Shown here piece by piece: positions 1 to 9,315 of a stretch of DNA of 64,000 nt. A program made the position numbers and the translations under genes. Position 1 is the stretch's first letter, and every line of letters starts with the position of its first letter. Source of the stretch: Pseudomonadota bacterium. GTDB taxonomy: Bacteria; Pseudomonadota; Gammaproteobacteria; Burkholderiales; Burkholderiaceae_F. Under the pieces are notes generated by a model, which saw nothing but the letters and a program-made list of their open reading frames with translations, was not told the origin of the DNA and made no database searches. Location: contig JAEZVV010000078.1 in the NCBI GenBank assembly GCA_023443095.1, forward strand, positions 14,189 to 78,188, read 5' to 3'.

Positions 1-123
1 GTCCTGCAGCGCGGCAAACTCCTTGGACGGGCTCTTGCTTGCGGCTTCGTTGTCGAGGGCAAGGAACTGGTCGGGGTTCATCGGAGCGGAGTGATCCGCG
101 TTGGGCTTGCGCTTGCTCGCCAT
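1..123 (-). CDS. Partial hypothetical protein, N-terminal 41 residues only
   Basis: An open reading frame starts at the ATG at 123-121 and runs off the left edge of the window. The start is supported by an AGGGAGG ribosome binding site about seven bases upstream. The visible residues are hydrophilic and rich in Lys, Ser, Asn and Asp, with no signal peptide or membrane segment. I do not recognise the family. It is divergent from the TrpB2 gene, with about 280 bases between them. Confidence 0.55.
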   Translation of the reverse strand, partial: MASKRKPNADHSAPMNPDQFLALDNEAASKSPSKEFAALQD

Positions 124-406
124 GGTTGGCCTCCCTGCGCTGGTGCGCCTGATGCGTTGGCATGGCCGTCGCCGACGCTTGGGCAACGGCGGAGCCAAGC
201 TAAGCGCAATCGAGCGGCGGCGGGTGCCGGATAAGCGCGAAATGCGCGCTGCCACCGGCCGCAAGGAATGCAGGCGGCCGCCACGATCGGGGCAGAGTCC
301 GGGAGTGTTGCGTCTTTGACGGCGCGGGACCGGCGTCCCGTTGAGGTCTGCTACCTTGGCGCATCCCCACCGACAGCGTCGCCTGTCTCTTCCGCCGAAG
401 GACGTC

Positions 407-1792
407 ATGATCGATCGCAACGACACGCCCACCCGCATCCTGCTCGAAGAGTCCGACATCCCCACCCATTGGTACAACGTCGTCGCCGACCTGCCGACGC
501 GACCCGCGCCCCCGCTCGGGCCTGATGGTCTGCCGGTGGCGGCAGAGAAGATGGCGGCGATCTTCCCCGGCCCCATCCTCGAGCAGGAAATGTCGGACCA
601 GCGCTGGATCCAAATTCCGGGCGAGGTGCGGCAGGTCTTTGCCTTGTGGCGGCCGTCGCCGCTGATGCGCGCCAAGCGGCTCGAAGCGGCGCTCGGCACC
701 CCGGCGAAGATCTTCTACAAGGTCGAGGGCGTGAGCCCGGCCGGATCGCACAAGCCCAACTCGGCGGTGCCGCAAGCCTTCTACAACCACCAGGTCGGCA
801 TCCGGCGGCTGGTCACCGAAACCGGCGCCGGCCAATGGGGTTCGTCGCTTGCGTTTGCCGGTCAGATGTACGGGATCGAAGTCCGCATCTACATGGTCAA
901 GGTGAGCTACCAGCAAAAGCCCTTCCGCCGTTCGCTGATGCAGACCTGGGGGGCCGAAGTTTTCGCCAGCCCGTCACCGCTGACCGAGACCGGCCGCGCC
1001 GCGCTCGCTGCCGACCCCGACAGCCCGGGTTCGCTCGGCCTGGCGATCTCGGAAGCGGTGGAAGAAGCCGCTTCGCGCGCCGACACCAATTACGCCCTGG
1101 GTTCGGTGCTCAACCACGTGGTGCTGCACCAGACCATCATCGGCCAGGAAGCCAAGGCCCAGCTCGCCAAGGTCGGGCTCTACCCCGACATCGTGGTGGG
1201 GCCGTGCGGCGGCGGCTCAAGTTTTGGCGGCATCGCCTTCCCCTTCCTGGCCGACCGCGCCGCCGGCGAGAAACGCGCGCAGGCCATGCGCTGCATCGCG
1301 GTCGAACCCAGCTCCTGCCCCTCGCTTACCAAGGGCGCTTACGCCTACGACTACGGCGACGCCAGCGGCTTCACGCCGATCATGAAGATGTACACCCTGG
1401 GCCACGACTTCATGCCGCCCGGCATCCACGCTGGCGGGCTGCGTTACCACGGCGCTTCGCCGCTGGTGTCCCAGCTCTATCACGCCGGCCAGATCGAAGC
1501 GGCTGCCGTGCCGCAACGGGCGACCTTCGAGGCCGGCATGATGTTCGCGCGCGCCGAGGGCATCGTGCCGGCGCCCGAGAGCTGCCACGCGATCCGAACC
1601 GCGATCGACGAGGCTCTGAAATGCAAGGCGAGCGGCGAGCCCAAGGTGATCCTCTTCAACCTTACCGGCCACGGCCATTTCGACATGGCCTCGTACGACA
1701 AATTCCTGGCGGGCGAGCTCGAGGACTACGACTACCCGCAGGAGGCGATCGCGCAGAGCCTGAAGAAGCTGCCGCTGGGCGAACCGGCCTGA
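407..1792 (+). CDS. trpB2: TrpB2-type tryptophan synthase beta chain-like PLP enzyme
   Basis: This encodes a 461-residue fold-type II PLP enzyme of the TrpB-like (TrpB2) family, which condenses indole with serine to make tryptophan. The PLP lysine is expected at K116 in the motif AGSHKPNSA. The long N-terminal extension, the ETGAGQWGSSLA stretch and a glycine-rich phosphate loop (GPCGGGSSFGG) are typical of TrpB2 rather than classical TrpB1. I chose the ATG at 407 because a GAAGGA ribosome binding site lies just upstream and the family normally begins near here; the frame stays open further upstream. No trpA or other tryptophan gene is adjacent, so it probably acts alone, in indole salvage or on a related substrate. 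It is convergent with the next gene, four bases away. Confidence 0.9.
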   Translation: MIDRNDTPTRILLEESDIPTHWYNVVADLPTRPAPPLGPDGLPVAAEKMAAIFPGPILEQEMSDQRWIQIPGEVRQVFALWRPSPLMRAKRLEAALGTPAKIFYKVEGVSPAGSHKPNSAVPQAFYNHQVGIRRLVTETGAGQWGSSLAFAGQMYGIEVRIYMVKVSYQQKPFRRSLMQTWGAEVFASPSPLTETGRAALAADPDSPGSLGLAISEAVEEAASRADTNYALGSVLNHVVLHQTIIGQEAKAQLAKVGLYPDIVVGPCGGGSSFGGIAFPFLADRAAGEKRAQAMRCIAVEPSSCPSLTKGAYAYDYGDASGFTPIMKMYTLGHDFMPPGIHAGGLRYHGASPLVSQLYHAGQIEAAAVPQRATFEAGMMFARAEGIVPAPESCHAIRTAIDEALKCKASGEPKVILFNLTGHGHFDMASYDKFLAGELEDYDYPQEAIAQSLKKLPLGEPA

Positions 1793-1796
1793 GCCG

Positions 1797-3713
1797 CTAG
1801 CCGGCGACCGCGCGCAGGGGTTGGCCCAGCCGCACCTCGACGCGGTCGCGGCCGGCGTCCTTGGCGGCGTACATCGCGGTGTCGGCGCGTCGCAGCAGGT
1901 CGCTCACGGTATCGCCCGGCATGGAGACGGTGAGGCCGATGCTCACCGTCACCCGGCCGCCGGGCAGCCACAGGCTGCAGTCGATGGCTCGCACTTCGGC
2001 GGCCACGCGTTCGGCCAGGGCGGCGGCGGCGGTGGCGTCGAGCCGGGGCGCGGCGAGCACGAACTCCTCGCCGCCGATGCGGCCGAGGGCGATCGGTTCG
2101 CGCGCCACCTTGAGCAGGATCGCGCCGACGGCGCGCAGGATCTCGTCGCCCGTCAGGTGGCCGACGCGATCGTTGATGACCTTGAAGTGGTCGACGTCGA
2201 TGATCAGCAGGGCGCAGCCTTCGGGAGCGGCGAGCATCTGCGCCAGCTTGGCCAGTACCTGGCGCCGGTTCGGCAGACCGGTCAGCTCGTCGGTCATCGC
2301 CAGCTGCTGCATCTCGCGGCTGGTGCGGCGGTGGCGCCAGGCGAGCGTGGCCAGCACCACGGCGAGCAGGGCGACCAGGCTCAGCACCACCGCCTGCAGG
2401 CGGGTCGCGAGCTTCTCCTGCGCCAGGGCGCGGTCGCTGGCGTCTTTTTCGCGCTGGAGCAGGGCGTTTTCCTTGTCCTTGGCTTCGGAATCGAACTCGA
2501 CCCGCAAGGTGGCAAGGCGCTGGTCGAGCTGGCGCTTCATCAGGCCCTCTGCGGCGAGCTGAAATTGGACCTGGTGGTCGAACGCGTTGCGCCAGTCGCC
2601 CTGGGCGGTATAGGAGCGCGCCAGTTCGCGGTGCGCGGCCGCCACTTCGGCCGGTGAATCGGCCTTGAGAAAGACCTGCAGCGCCTGTTTCAACGCCGCC
2701 GTGCTGTCGGTATTGCGCGACTGCGAGCGCAGGGCGATCCCGCGCTGAAGCGCCAGCAGCGCGCGCAAGCGGGTGTCGGGGTGGGCGCCGAGCAGAGCCT
2801 CGCCGCGCTGGATCAGCTTGAGCGCCGCCGCCGGGTCGCCGCGCGCGTTGCGCACCGCGGCCAGACCGCGCAAGGCGTAGGCCTCGCCGCGTGCGTAGCC
2901 AAGCTCGCGCGCAAGGGCGAACATGGTTTCGAAGCTGCGCTGGGCGGCGTCCCAGTCCTCCAGGTTCTCGTACACCCGGCCGATGTTGTTGCGGGTGATG
3001 ATCTGCTCGCGCGTCAGCCCGGCGTCGATCTCGACTTTGAGCGAGGCTTCGAAATATTGCCGCGCCTGCTTCCAGTCGCCCATCCGGTTGTAGAGGATGG
3101 CGACGCCGCTGGTGGCGATCTGGGCCTGGTGCCTGAGCTTGAGCTGGTCGTAGATCGACACCGCGCGCTGCAGGTCGGACAGGCCGGCCGAGAACTCGCC
3201 GGTCAAGCCGCGCAGATACCCGCGGCGGTAAAGCGAGTCGGCAAGCAGTTCCCGTTCGTTGGTCGCTGTCGCCACCTCGACCGCCTGCTGGTAGAGCGCC
3301 ATCGCCAGCACGTTGGCGCTGGCCGATTCGTGGATCTCGCCTTCGCAGCCGAGGATGGCGGCGCGCAGCCCGGGGCGGCTCGCGTGGGGCAGCAGCGCGC
3401 GCGCCTCGCGCACGGCCTCGAGCGCGACCTGGCTGTCGCGTTCGACGTGGTACTCGCACAGCTGGATGTGGGCGCGGATCGACAAGTCGACGTTGGGCGT
3501 CGTCGCCAGAGCAATCAGCGCCTGCTCGGCGAAGCGGCGGCTGGTCTCGGGATCGGAGCGCATCGCCGCCCGGCTGGCCTCGACCAGCGCGGCCGCGGAC
3601 TGGGCGGCCGCGGGGCCGGCGAGCAGCAGGACGAAGGGCAACGCGAACAGGCGCACGGCAGACGTCGGCAAGCGGGGAGAGTCGATTGTGCCCAGCCCGC
3701 CCCGCTCTGGCAT
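1797..3713 (-). CDS. TPR-repeat membrane diguanylate cyclase (GGDEF)
   Basis: A 638-residue protein with an N-terminal signal or anchor segment (about residues 20-38), a long helical TPR-like region (about 40-400), a coiled coil, a membrane segment at 439-459 and a C-terminal GGDEF domain. The signature is GGEEF at 547-551, preceded by the expected DELTGLPNRR and DVDHFK motifs, so it should make cyclic di-GMP. The allosteric I-site position just before it reads R-E-P-I instead of RxxD, so product inhibition through that site is probably lost. The architecture suggests a periplasmic TPR sensor controlling a cytoplasmic cyclase. The ATG at 3713 has only a weak ribosome binding site, and a downstream GTG just before the hydrophobic segment is possible. 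Confidence 0.88.
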   Translation of the reverse strand: MPERGGLGTIDSPRLPTSAVRLFALPFVLLLAGPAAAQSAAALVEASRAAMRSDPETSRRFAEQALIALATTPNVDLSIRAHIQLCEYHVERDSQVALEAVREARALLPHASRPGLRAAILGCEGEIHESASANVLAMALYQQAVEVATATNERELLADSLYRRGYLRGLTGEFSAGLSDLQRAVSIYDQLKLRHQAQIATSGVAILYNRMGDWKQARQYFEASLKVEIDAGLTREQIITRNNIGRVYENLEDWDAAQRSFETMFALARELGYARGEAYALRGLAAVRNARGDPAAALKLIQRGEALLGAHPDTRLRALLALQRGIALRSQSRNTDSTAALKQALQVFLKADSPAEVAAAHRELARSYTAQGDWRNAFDHQVQFQLAAEGLMKRQLDQRLATLRVEFDSEAKDKENALLQREKDASDRALAQEKLATRLQAVVLSLVALLAVVLATLAWRHRRTSREMQQLAMTDELTGLPNRRQVLAKLAQMLAAPEGCALLIIDVDHFKVINDRVGHLTGDEILRAVGAILLKVAREPIALGRIGGEEFVLAAPRLDATAAAALAERVAAEVRAIDCSLWLPGGRVTVSIGLTVSMPGDTVSDLLRRADTAMYAAKDAGRDRVEVRLGQPLRAVAG

Positions 3714-3872
3714 GCTCGGCGGCGCGTGAAAACAACAGGCTCGACAGAGCCGGCGGCTTGTGTATTCCGGTGGCTGCTTCCGCTTATCGTGGCCCAGCCC
3801 GGCGCCGCCGGCCTTGCAGCGTCGACGCAGGCGCCACCGCGGGTCGGCTCGACGACCGGGGCCTAAATCGCC

Positions 3873-4610
3873 TCAGGCCTTGGCGAGTTCGAACACGGCG
3901 TTGTTGGTGAGCCAGCCGCGGATCGGCTGGTCGCGCGCCCCGCCGGCGGTGACGAAGACGTCCTGGCACTTGGGGTCGGCGTCGAGTTTCTGCTTGACCA
4001 GGGCCAGGTTGTCGTCGGGGCCCACTACGCCGAAGGCGGTGAGAACACTTTTGACCTCGGGCTGGGCGACCAGGTCGGCGAGGGTGAGCGCGGCGATGTC
4101 CTCGGGTTTGGCGCCGGCGAGGGCTCGGCTGGCGATGAAACGGTCGATCGCGCTGCGGTGGACGATGTAGCGCAGCACGCCGTTTTCGGTTAGCACCGGC
4201 AGGCGGCTTTTTTCGTCGCTCATCAAGTCGAGCATCCGGTCCTTGAGCTTGATCTCGCTGTCGGCGTCCTGGGTGCACAGGGCAACGATTCTGTCGACCG
4301 GGCGCATGGCGGCGCTGGCCTTGGTGGCCTGGAGCTTCTGTTCGAGCGTGAGCGCCAGGATGTTCTCGGTGCTGCGGCTCGCGGCGAGGTAGTTCTCGCG
4401 GCCAAAGTAGAAGGCGAGCACGGTGCCGACCCAGGCGCCGATCACCGGCAGCAGCAGCGCCAGCACGTCTTTCACCCCATTCACCCGGTTGCTTGAATCG
4501 ATGGTGGCGGCGATCAGGGCCACGACGCCGATCACGGTGATCGCGGCGAGCGCCCAGTAGATGACGTTGCGGCCGAGGTTCTCGCGCGGTTCGACGCTAT
4601 TGCCTGCCAT
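3873..4610 (-). CDS. Two-TM membrane protein with CBS-like cytoplasmic domain
   Basis: A 245-residue protein with two predicted membrane helices near the N-terminus (about residues 18-36 and 48-68). The soluble region has the alternating beta-alpha pattern of a CBS-domain pair, for example the stretches around SRLPVLTENG and PIRGWLTNNAVF. CBS pairs often bind adenosine nucleotides and regulate a partner. No catalytic domain is visible, so the role is unknown. It reads in the same direction as the SDR gene upstream, about 21 bases away, and may share its transcript. The CBS call comes from pattern reading only. Confidence 0.6.
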   Translation of the reverse strand: MAGNSVEPRENLGRNVIYWALAAITVIGVVALIAATIDSSNRVNGVKDVLALLLPVIGAWVGTVLAFYFGRENYLAASRSTENILALTLEQKLQATKASAAMRPVDRIVALCTQDADSEIKLKDRMLDLMSDEKSRLPVLTENGVLRYIVHRSAIDRFIASRALAGAKPEDIAALTLADLVAQPEVKSVLTAFGVVGPDDNLALVKQKLDADPKCQDVFVTAGGARDQPIRGWLTNNAVFELAKA

Positions 4611-4631
4611 GCTTTTCTCCGTGGAAAACTG

Positions 4632-5411
4632 TCAGAGGCTGCGGATGATTCCGCCTTCGACCCGCAAGGCGCTGCCGTTGACGCCGGTATTGCGGGCGAG
4701 GAACAAGGCGCCGTCGGCGATTTCCTCCACGCTCAGGAAACGCTGGATCAGCGAGCTCGGCTCGGTTTCGCGGAAATAGTCGCGCATGGCCAGCTCGGCG
4801 CTCTGCCCGCGCTCGAGTGCGAGTTTCTCGATATAGGCCTCGACTCCGGCGGTCCAGGTGGGGCCGGCGTTGATCGAGTTGACCGTGACCGCCGTGCCCT
4901 TGGTCAGCTCGGCCAGCCCGCGCGAGAGGCCGATCAAGGCGGTCTTCGTGACCGAGTAGTGGATCATGTGCGGCAGCGGCTTGACACCGGCTTCGCTCGC
5001 TAGCGTGATCACGCTGCCTTGGTTGCGCTCGAGCATGCCCGGCAGGAAGGCGCGCGCAAGCCGCACCGCGCTCATCACGTTGACTTCGAAATACTGGCGC
5101 CAGTAGTCGTCGGTGGTTTCGAAGAAGTCGCGGGTCTCGAAGATGCCGAGGTTGTTGACCAGGAAGTCGAGTTGCCCGTCCGGCAGCGCCGCCATCACGG
5201 CATCGAGCGCATCGGCCTGGCTGAGGTCGGCCACCACCGGCGTGACCGAGCCTAGGGTGCCGAGTTCGGCCGCAGTCGCGGCCAGGCGTTCGGCGCTGCG
5301 GCCGTTGATGAAGACCCGGCTGCCGGCCATCGCGAAGGCGCGTGCGATCGCTTTGCCGATGCCGTCGGCCGAGGCGCTGACGAAAACGGTCTTGTCTTTG
5401 AGGTCGCGCAT
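4632..5411 (-). CDS. SDR family oxidoreductase
   Basis: A 259-residue short-chain dehydrogenase/reductase with a Rossmann fold. The cofactor motif near the N-terminus reads SASADGIG, an atypical form of TGxxxGxG. An NNLG motif follows, then the active-site Ser in TLASEAG and the YSVTK pair supplying the catalytic Tyr and Lys. All catalytic residues appear intact, so it should be an active NAD(P)-dependent oxidoreductase. The substrate cannot be read from sequence. The ATG at 5411 fits the normal SDR N-terminus. It probably leads a two-gene transcript with the CBS-like membrane protein. Confidence 0.85.
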   Translation of the reverse strand: MRDLKDKTVFVSASADGIGKAIARAFAMAGSRVFINGRSAERLAATAAELGTLGSVTPVVADLSQADALDAVMAALPDGQLDFLVNNLGIFETRDFFETTDDYWRQYFEVNVMSAVRLARAFLPGMLERNQGSVITLASEAGVKPLPHMIHYSVTKTALIGLSRGLAELTKGTAVTVNSINAGPTWTAGVEAYIEKLALERGQSAELAMRDYFRETEPSSLIQRFLSVEEIADGALFLARNTGVNGSALRVEGGIIRSL

Positions 5412-5586
5412 GCGAGTCTCCCGCGTTTGGCCACGAGTATCGGCAGCCGCGCGGATACGGACAGGGGCGCTGACACCGCTTTAGGCAGGCCGACCGTTTC
5501 TCTGGCGCCGATCAAGCCGCGGCGGCGGGCTGCCGCGATAATGGCCGCTTCCCATACGGGTGGCTGCGCGCCGCCGTGCCGCCATC

Positions 5587-6531
5587 GTGTCCCAGTTCCT
5601 GCACCACCTCGAGCTTTCGGCTCCGCTGTTTCTTCTAGTCCTGATCGGTTACCTGCTGGCGGCATCGGGGCGTTTCCCCAAGACCGTGAGCGACGGGCTG
5701 TCCAAGTTCGTTTTCGGGGTGGCGGTGCCGGCGCTGCTGTTCCGGCTGATGAGCGATCTCTCGACTCTGCCCCCGGTTGACAGCCGCTTGCTGATCGCGT
5801 TTTTCGGCGGCTGTTTGATTGTCTTCGTGCTCGGTCGGCTGGCGGCGGCCTATGTCTTCAAGCTCGACGGCGTGTCGCAGTCGGTGTTCGCTCTGGGCGG
5901 GGTGTTCTCGAACAACGTCCTGCTCGGGGTGCCGATCGCCAAGTCGACCCTGGGCGACGCGGCGATGCCGGCGGTGGCCCTGGTGCTGGTCTTCAATGCC
6001 CTCACGCTGTGGACCCTGGCCACGGTGTCGGTCGAGTGGGCGCGCCACGGCGAGTTTTCGCTCAAGGGTTTCGGCAAGACGACCAAAAGCGTCCTGACCA
6101 ACCCGATCGTTGCCGCCATCCTGGTCGGCTCGGCCTGGGGTCTGAGCGGCTGGACCCTGCCCTACATCGTCGATGAGCCGCTGCGGCTGATCAGCCAGTC
6201 GGCGTCGCCGCTGGCGCTGGTCGTGGTCGGCATGGGCCTGTCCGAATATGGCGTGACCCAGGGCTGGCGCGCGGGAACGGCGATCACCGCGTTCAAGCTG
6301 GTGCTGCAGCCGCTGGTGGTGTGGGGGCTGGCCCGCCTGCTTGGGCTGCCGCCCACCGAAACCCAGGCGGTGGTGCTGCTGGCTTCGCTGGCGGTGGGGG
6401 TGAACGTCTATCTGATGGCGCGCGAGTTCAACGCGATGCAGGGCGCTGTGGCGACCAGCCTGGTGATCTCGACCGCGCTGGCGGCGCTCAGCGTGCCGCT
6501 GGTCCTTACCCTGCTCGGCGCGGCCGGCTGA
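5587..6531 (+). CDS. AEC (auxin efflux carrier) family transporter
   Basis: A hydrophobic protein of about 314 residues with ten or so predicted membrane helices in two five-helix halves. The SNNVLLGVPI stretch is typical of the AEC/BART family, whose bacterial members move small carboxylates such as malate or malonate. The start is uncertain: GTG at 5587 places the first residues directly before helix 1, while an in-frame GTG at 5560 adds nine mostly basic residues. Neither has a clear ribosome binding site. It is divergent from the SDR gene and followed by yaeQ. The substrate is not predictable. Confidence 0.82.
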   Translation: MSQFLHHLELSAPLFLLVLIGYLLAASGRFPKTVSDGLSKFVFGVAVPALLFRLMSDLSTLPPVDSRLLIAFFGGCLIVFVLGRLAAAYVFKLDGVSQSVFALGGVFSNNVLLGVPIAKSTLGDAAMPAVALVLVFNALTLWTLATVSVEWARHGEFSLKGFGKTTKSVLTNPIVAAILVGSAWGLSGWTLPYIVDEPLRLISQSASPLALVVVGMGLSEYGVTQGWRAGTAITAFKLVLQPLVVWGLARLLGLPPTETQAVVLLASLAVGVNVYLMAREFNAMQGAVATSLVISTALAALSVPLVLTLLGAAG

Positions 6532-6599
6532 GACCGGCTGCGCCGGGGACTTTCTCTGACCTCGGCCGGGCCGCGAGCGCCAAGCTCTACACTGCGCCG

Positions 6600-7142
6600 A
6601 TGGCTCTGCGATCCACCATCCACAAACTCGAGCTCGAAGTCTCCGACCTCGACCGTCACTACTACGCGACCCATGCCCTGACGCTGGCGCGCCATCCCTC
6701 CGAAACCGAGGAGAGGATGATGATGAGGCTGCTGGCTTTTTGCCTGCACGCCGGTCCTGAACTCGAGTTCGGCCGCGGCCTGTCGACCGAAGACGAGCCC
6801 GCGCTGTGGCAGCGCGACCCTACCGGCGCGATCGAGTGTTGGATCGAGGTCGGCCTGCCCGACGAGAAGCTGGTGCGGCGCGCCCTCGGCCGCGCGCGCC
6901 GGGTCCAGGTGCTGGCTTACGGCGAACGCAAGCTCGGGCCCTGGTGGCAGCAGAACGCGTCGGCCATGAGCGGGGTCGAGCGGCTCGAGGTGATCACCGT
7001 CTCGGACGCCGAGGCCGCCGCCCTGAGCGGCCTGGTGGCGCGGTCGATGAAGCTGGGCTGCACCCTGCAGGAAGGCCATGTGTGGCTGGCCGACGCCGAA
7101 CGCACGGTCGAGATTGCGCCCCGGGTGCTCAGCCGTTCATAG
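6600..7142 (+). CDS. yaeQ: YaeQ family protein
   Basis: A 180-residue protein matching the YaeQ family along its length: it opens with MALRSTIHKLELEVSDLDR and carries the family's HPSETEERMMMRLLAF and IECWIEVGLPDEK stretches. The fold is related to PD-(D/E)XK nucleases, but the function is not firmly established; E. coli YaeQ was proposed to compensate for loss of the antiterminator RfaH. The length is normal. The ATG at 6600 begins the family's conserved N-terminus, although the frame is open further upstream. Confidence 0.9.
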   Translation: MALRSTIHKLELEVSDLDRHYYATHALTLARHPSETEERMMMRLLAFCLHAGPELEFGRGLSTEDEPALWQRDPTGAIECWIEVGLPDEKLVRRALGRARRVQVLAYGERKLGPWWQQNASAMSGVERLEVITVSDAEAAALSGLVARSMKLGCTLQEGHVWLADAERTVEIAPRVLSRS

Positions 7143-7228
7143 CCCCTGCCGATCGGCGCGACAGAAAACCGGAATTGGACGGGGGGCGCGGCAGCGGCGA
7201 GCATGAAGGCTCTTGTTGGGAGAGTCCC

Positions 7229-7387
7229 ATGTCCTTCATCCAGATCTTTATGCGCGGGCCAAGTTCGCCGGCGCTCGCCACGAACCGGCACAGTGCCCGC
7301 CGCGTGCGCCGGCTGGCTGGTGGTGCGCTCAACTTTTTCGCCCTGATTCTGGTGGTCAACCAGCTCTGGCCAGGCTTGCCGGCCTGA
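7229..7387 (+). CDS. Small single-TM hypothetical protein, 52 aa
   Basis: A 52-residue reading frame with a good ribosome binding site (GGGAG about seven bases before the ATG). It has a basic N-terminal half followed by one hydrophobic segment at about residues 32-46, so an inner-membrane small protein is plausible. It sits in the gap between yaeQ and the AraC-type gene. I know no family match; the case rests on the ribosome binding site and the membrane segment. Confidence 0.45.
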   Translation: MSFIQIFMRGPSSPALATNRHSARRVRRLAGGALNFFALILVVNQLWPGLPA

Positions 7388-7503
7388 TCGCCGGCGCGGC
7401 CCGCCCGTCCTGGAGGCCCGCGTGTTGCGGCTTTGCGAACGTTGGCGAGGTCAATCGCCGGCCGATGTCGCGCGCAGCGGCGGGCGGTCGTCATAATCGG
7501 CCG

Positions 7504-8562
7504 ATGCAAACCCCGCCCTCTCCTTTCACTGCGGCGCAGCAAAAATCGAACGGGTCGGCAGCACCGCGCCCGGCGATCCATCTCACCTACGTCCGCCTCT
7601 TGTGCGCCCTGTTGGCCGGGCGCGGGATAGCGACCGCAGCGGCGCTGGCGGCAGCCGGTCTGGGCGAAGCCGACCTGCGTGTAGGCAATCACCTGGTGAG
7701 TCTGGAGCGCCTGCGGCCGCTGCTGGGGATCGCGATGGCGGGGCTGGGCACGGCAGGGCTGGGCCTGCAGCTCGGCGCCGTGGCTCAGACCTTTTCGCAC
7801 GGACCGGTGGGTTATGCCGCGCTGTCGAGCCGCGACCTGCGGCAGGCACTGGAAGTCCTCACCCGTTACGGCCGCTTGCGCAGCCAGGCCACCGAGTTCC
7901 GCCTGCATGAAGCGGGCGGCAGCCTCACGCTCGAGGTGCACGAAACCCAGAGCCTGGGCGAACTGAGGCTGATCGTTCTCGAGTCCACGCTGGTTGTATG
8001 CGCCCGTCTGCTCGAGGCGCTGCTCGGCCAGCCGTTGGCGCAGGCCGTTTTCCTGCTGCCCTACGAGGCTCCCGCCTGGAGCGTCGACTACCCGGCCTAC
8101 CTGGCGGGCGAGGTCGAGTTCCAGGCGCCCGTGGCCGGAGTCCGCCTGCCGGCCGGGTGGCTGGCGACGCCTTGTGTGACGGCCGACGCGCGCGCCCATC
8201 TCCATGCCTGCCGCGAATGCGAACAGGCGCTCGAAGACAGCACGGGTGATCTGGTGCAGCGCCTGCGCGACGCCTTGTTTGATTGCGCCGGCGACTACCC
8301 CGGACTGGAAGCGATGGCGGCGCGCCAGCAGCTGTCGGCGCGGACCTTGATCCGCCGCCTGAAGGACCAGGGCACGAGTTATCAGGCGCTGCTCGACGAG
8401 GTGCGCAAGGACCTCGCGGTCTGGCTCCTGCGTTCGAGCGCGGTGCCGGTGGAGGAGGTCGCGGCCCGCCTGGGTTATGTCGACAGCTCGAACTTCAGCC
8501 GCACCTTCCGCCGCTGGTTCGGCGTGACGCCGCGCGAGTTCCGCGACTTTCCGCCCGATTGA
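7504..8562 (+). CDS. AraC family transcriptional regulator
   Basis: A 352-residue regulator. Residues about 20-220 resemble the arabinose-binding-type N-terminal domain of OruR/ArgR-like AraC proteins. The C-terminal 100 residues form the double helix-turn-helix, ending in the typical FSRTFRRWFGVTPREFR signature. Proteins of this class often respond to amino acids, polyamines or fatty acids, but no ligand can be inferred here. The ATG at 7504 was chosen from the family's usual length; the frame is open upstream to 7213. It is convergent with the globin gene, ten bases away. Confidence 0.88.
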   Translation: MQTPPSPFTAAQQKSNGSAAPRPAIHLTYVRLLCALLAGRGIATAAALAAAGLGEADLRVGNHLVSLERLRPLLGIAMAGLGTAGLGLQLGAVAQTFSHGPVGYAALSSRDLRQALEVLTRYGRLRSQATEFRLHEAGGSLTLEVHETQSLGELRLIVLESTLVVCARLLEALLGQPLAQAVFLLPYEAPAWSVDYPAYLAGEVEFQAPVAGVRLPAGWLATPCVTADARAHLHACRECEQALEDSTGDLVQRLRDALFDCAGDYPGLEAMAARQQLSARTLIRRLKDQGTSYQALLDEVRKDLAVWLLRSSAVPVEEVAARLGYVDSSNFSRTFRRWFGVTPREFRDFPPD

Positions 8563-8572
8563 GTCGGCCGGC

Positions 8573-8992
8573 TCAAGCGGCGTGCGGGCAGGCCGGCGGA
8601 GTGGCGCCGTCGTCGCGGTTGCGCATGGCATCGGCCAGGCGCCAGAAGGCGGCCTCGAGCCGTTCGCGCAAGAGGGGTTCGGCGACGGTCTGTTCGATCG
8701 CGTCGCGCATGCAGTTCATCCACATGTCGCGCTCGCGGCTTCCGATCGGCAGGCTGACATGGCGCTCGCGCAGCATCGGCATGCCGTGTTTCTGCAGGTA
8801 GACCGGCGGACCGCCGAGCCAGCCCGTCAGGTATTCGGTCATGCGCTCCGAATACACGGCGAGGCTCTTGGGGTAGAGCGCACGCAGGGCGCGCGCGTCC
8901 GGCCGTGTCTCGAGCGCGGCGAGATACGCCGAGACGAGCCGGCGCAAGGCCGACTCGCCGCCGACTTCGTCGAAGAGGCTGCGCTGGCTCAT
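8573..8992 (-). CDS. Group II truncated hemoglobin
   Basis: A 139-residue globin of the truncated group II type, binding haem and O2 or NO. The B10 tyrosine is Y23, the proximal F8 histidine is H78 in the motif LRERHVSLPI, and the group II tryptophan at G8 is W91. Its start overlaps the stop of the YbgE-like gene by ATGA, which suggests translational coupling. It is therefore the last gene of the cytochrome bd operon. Known trHbII proteins protect against NO or assist O2 supply; a role in protecting or feeding the bd oxidase is inferred from this position. Confidence 0.88.
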   Translation of the reverse strand: MSQRSLFDEVGGESALRRLVSAYLAALETRPDARALRALYPKSLAVYSERMTEYLTGWLGGPPVYLQKHGMPMLRERHVSLPIGSRERDMWMNCMRDAIEQTVAEPLLRERLEAAFWRLADAMRNRDDGATPPACPHAA

Positions 8993-9315
8993 CGGGTCGC
9001 GATCGCCCACACGGCGTAAGCGACCAGAGGCCAGGCCACGAGCGGGCTGAAAGCCAGGCGCAGGATGCGGTTGTGCGGCACGAAGCCAATGCCGTGTACG
9101 TAACACGCGCTCATGCCCATCATCAGCAGGGCCATCAGCCCGTGCGGCACGTCTTGCATGTCCTCCGCGAACATGCGCGGATAGATCACGACCGAGGCCG
9201 TCACGCTCAGGGCCGCCACGAAAGAGACCAGGCGCGCCAGCCGCGCCGCCACGCCGGCGCGCGGCGGGGGCGTGGCGGGGGTGGGCGCTGGGTTCACGGC
9301 CTCAGCGCGATTCAT
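8989..9315 (-). CDS. ybgE: cyd operon YbgE-like membrane protein
   Basis: A 108-residue protein with a proline-rich N-terminus and about three membrane helices. Its sequence and its place after cydX match the YbgE family of cyd operons, whose exact function is unsettled. The ATG at 9315 lies inside the end of cydX (13-base overlap), and an in-frame GTG at 9321 is an alternative start. The stop overlaps the globin start by four bases. Confidence 0.75.
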   Translation of the reverse strand: MNRAEAVNPAPTPATPPPRAGVAARLARLVSFVAALSVTASVVIYPRMFAEDMQDVPHGLMALLMMGMSACYVHGIGFVPHNRILRLAFSPLVAWPLVAYAVWAIATR

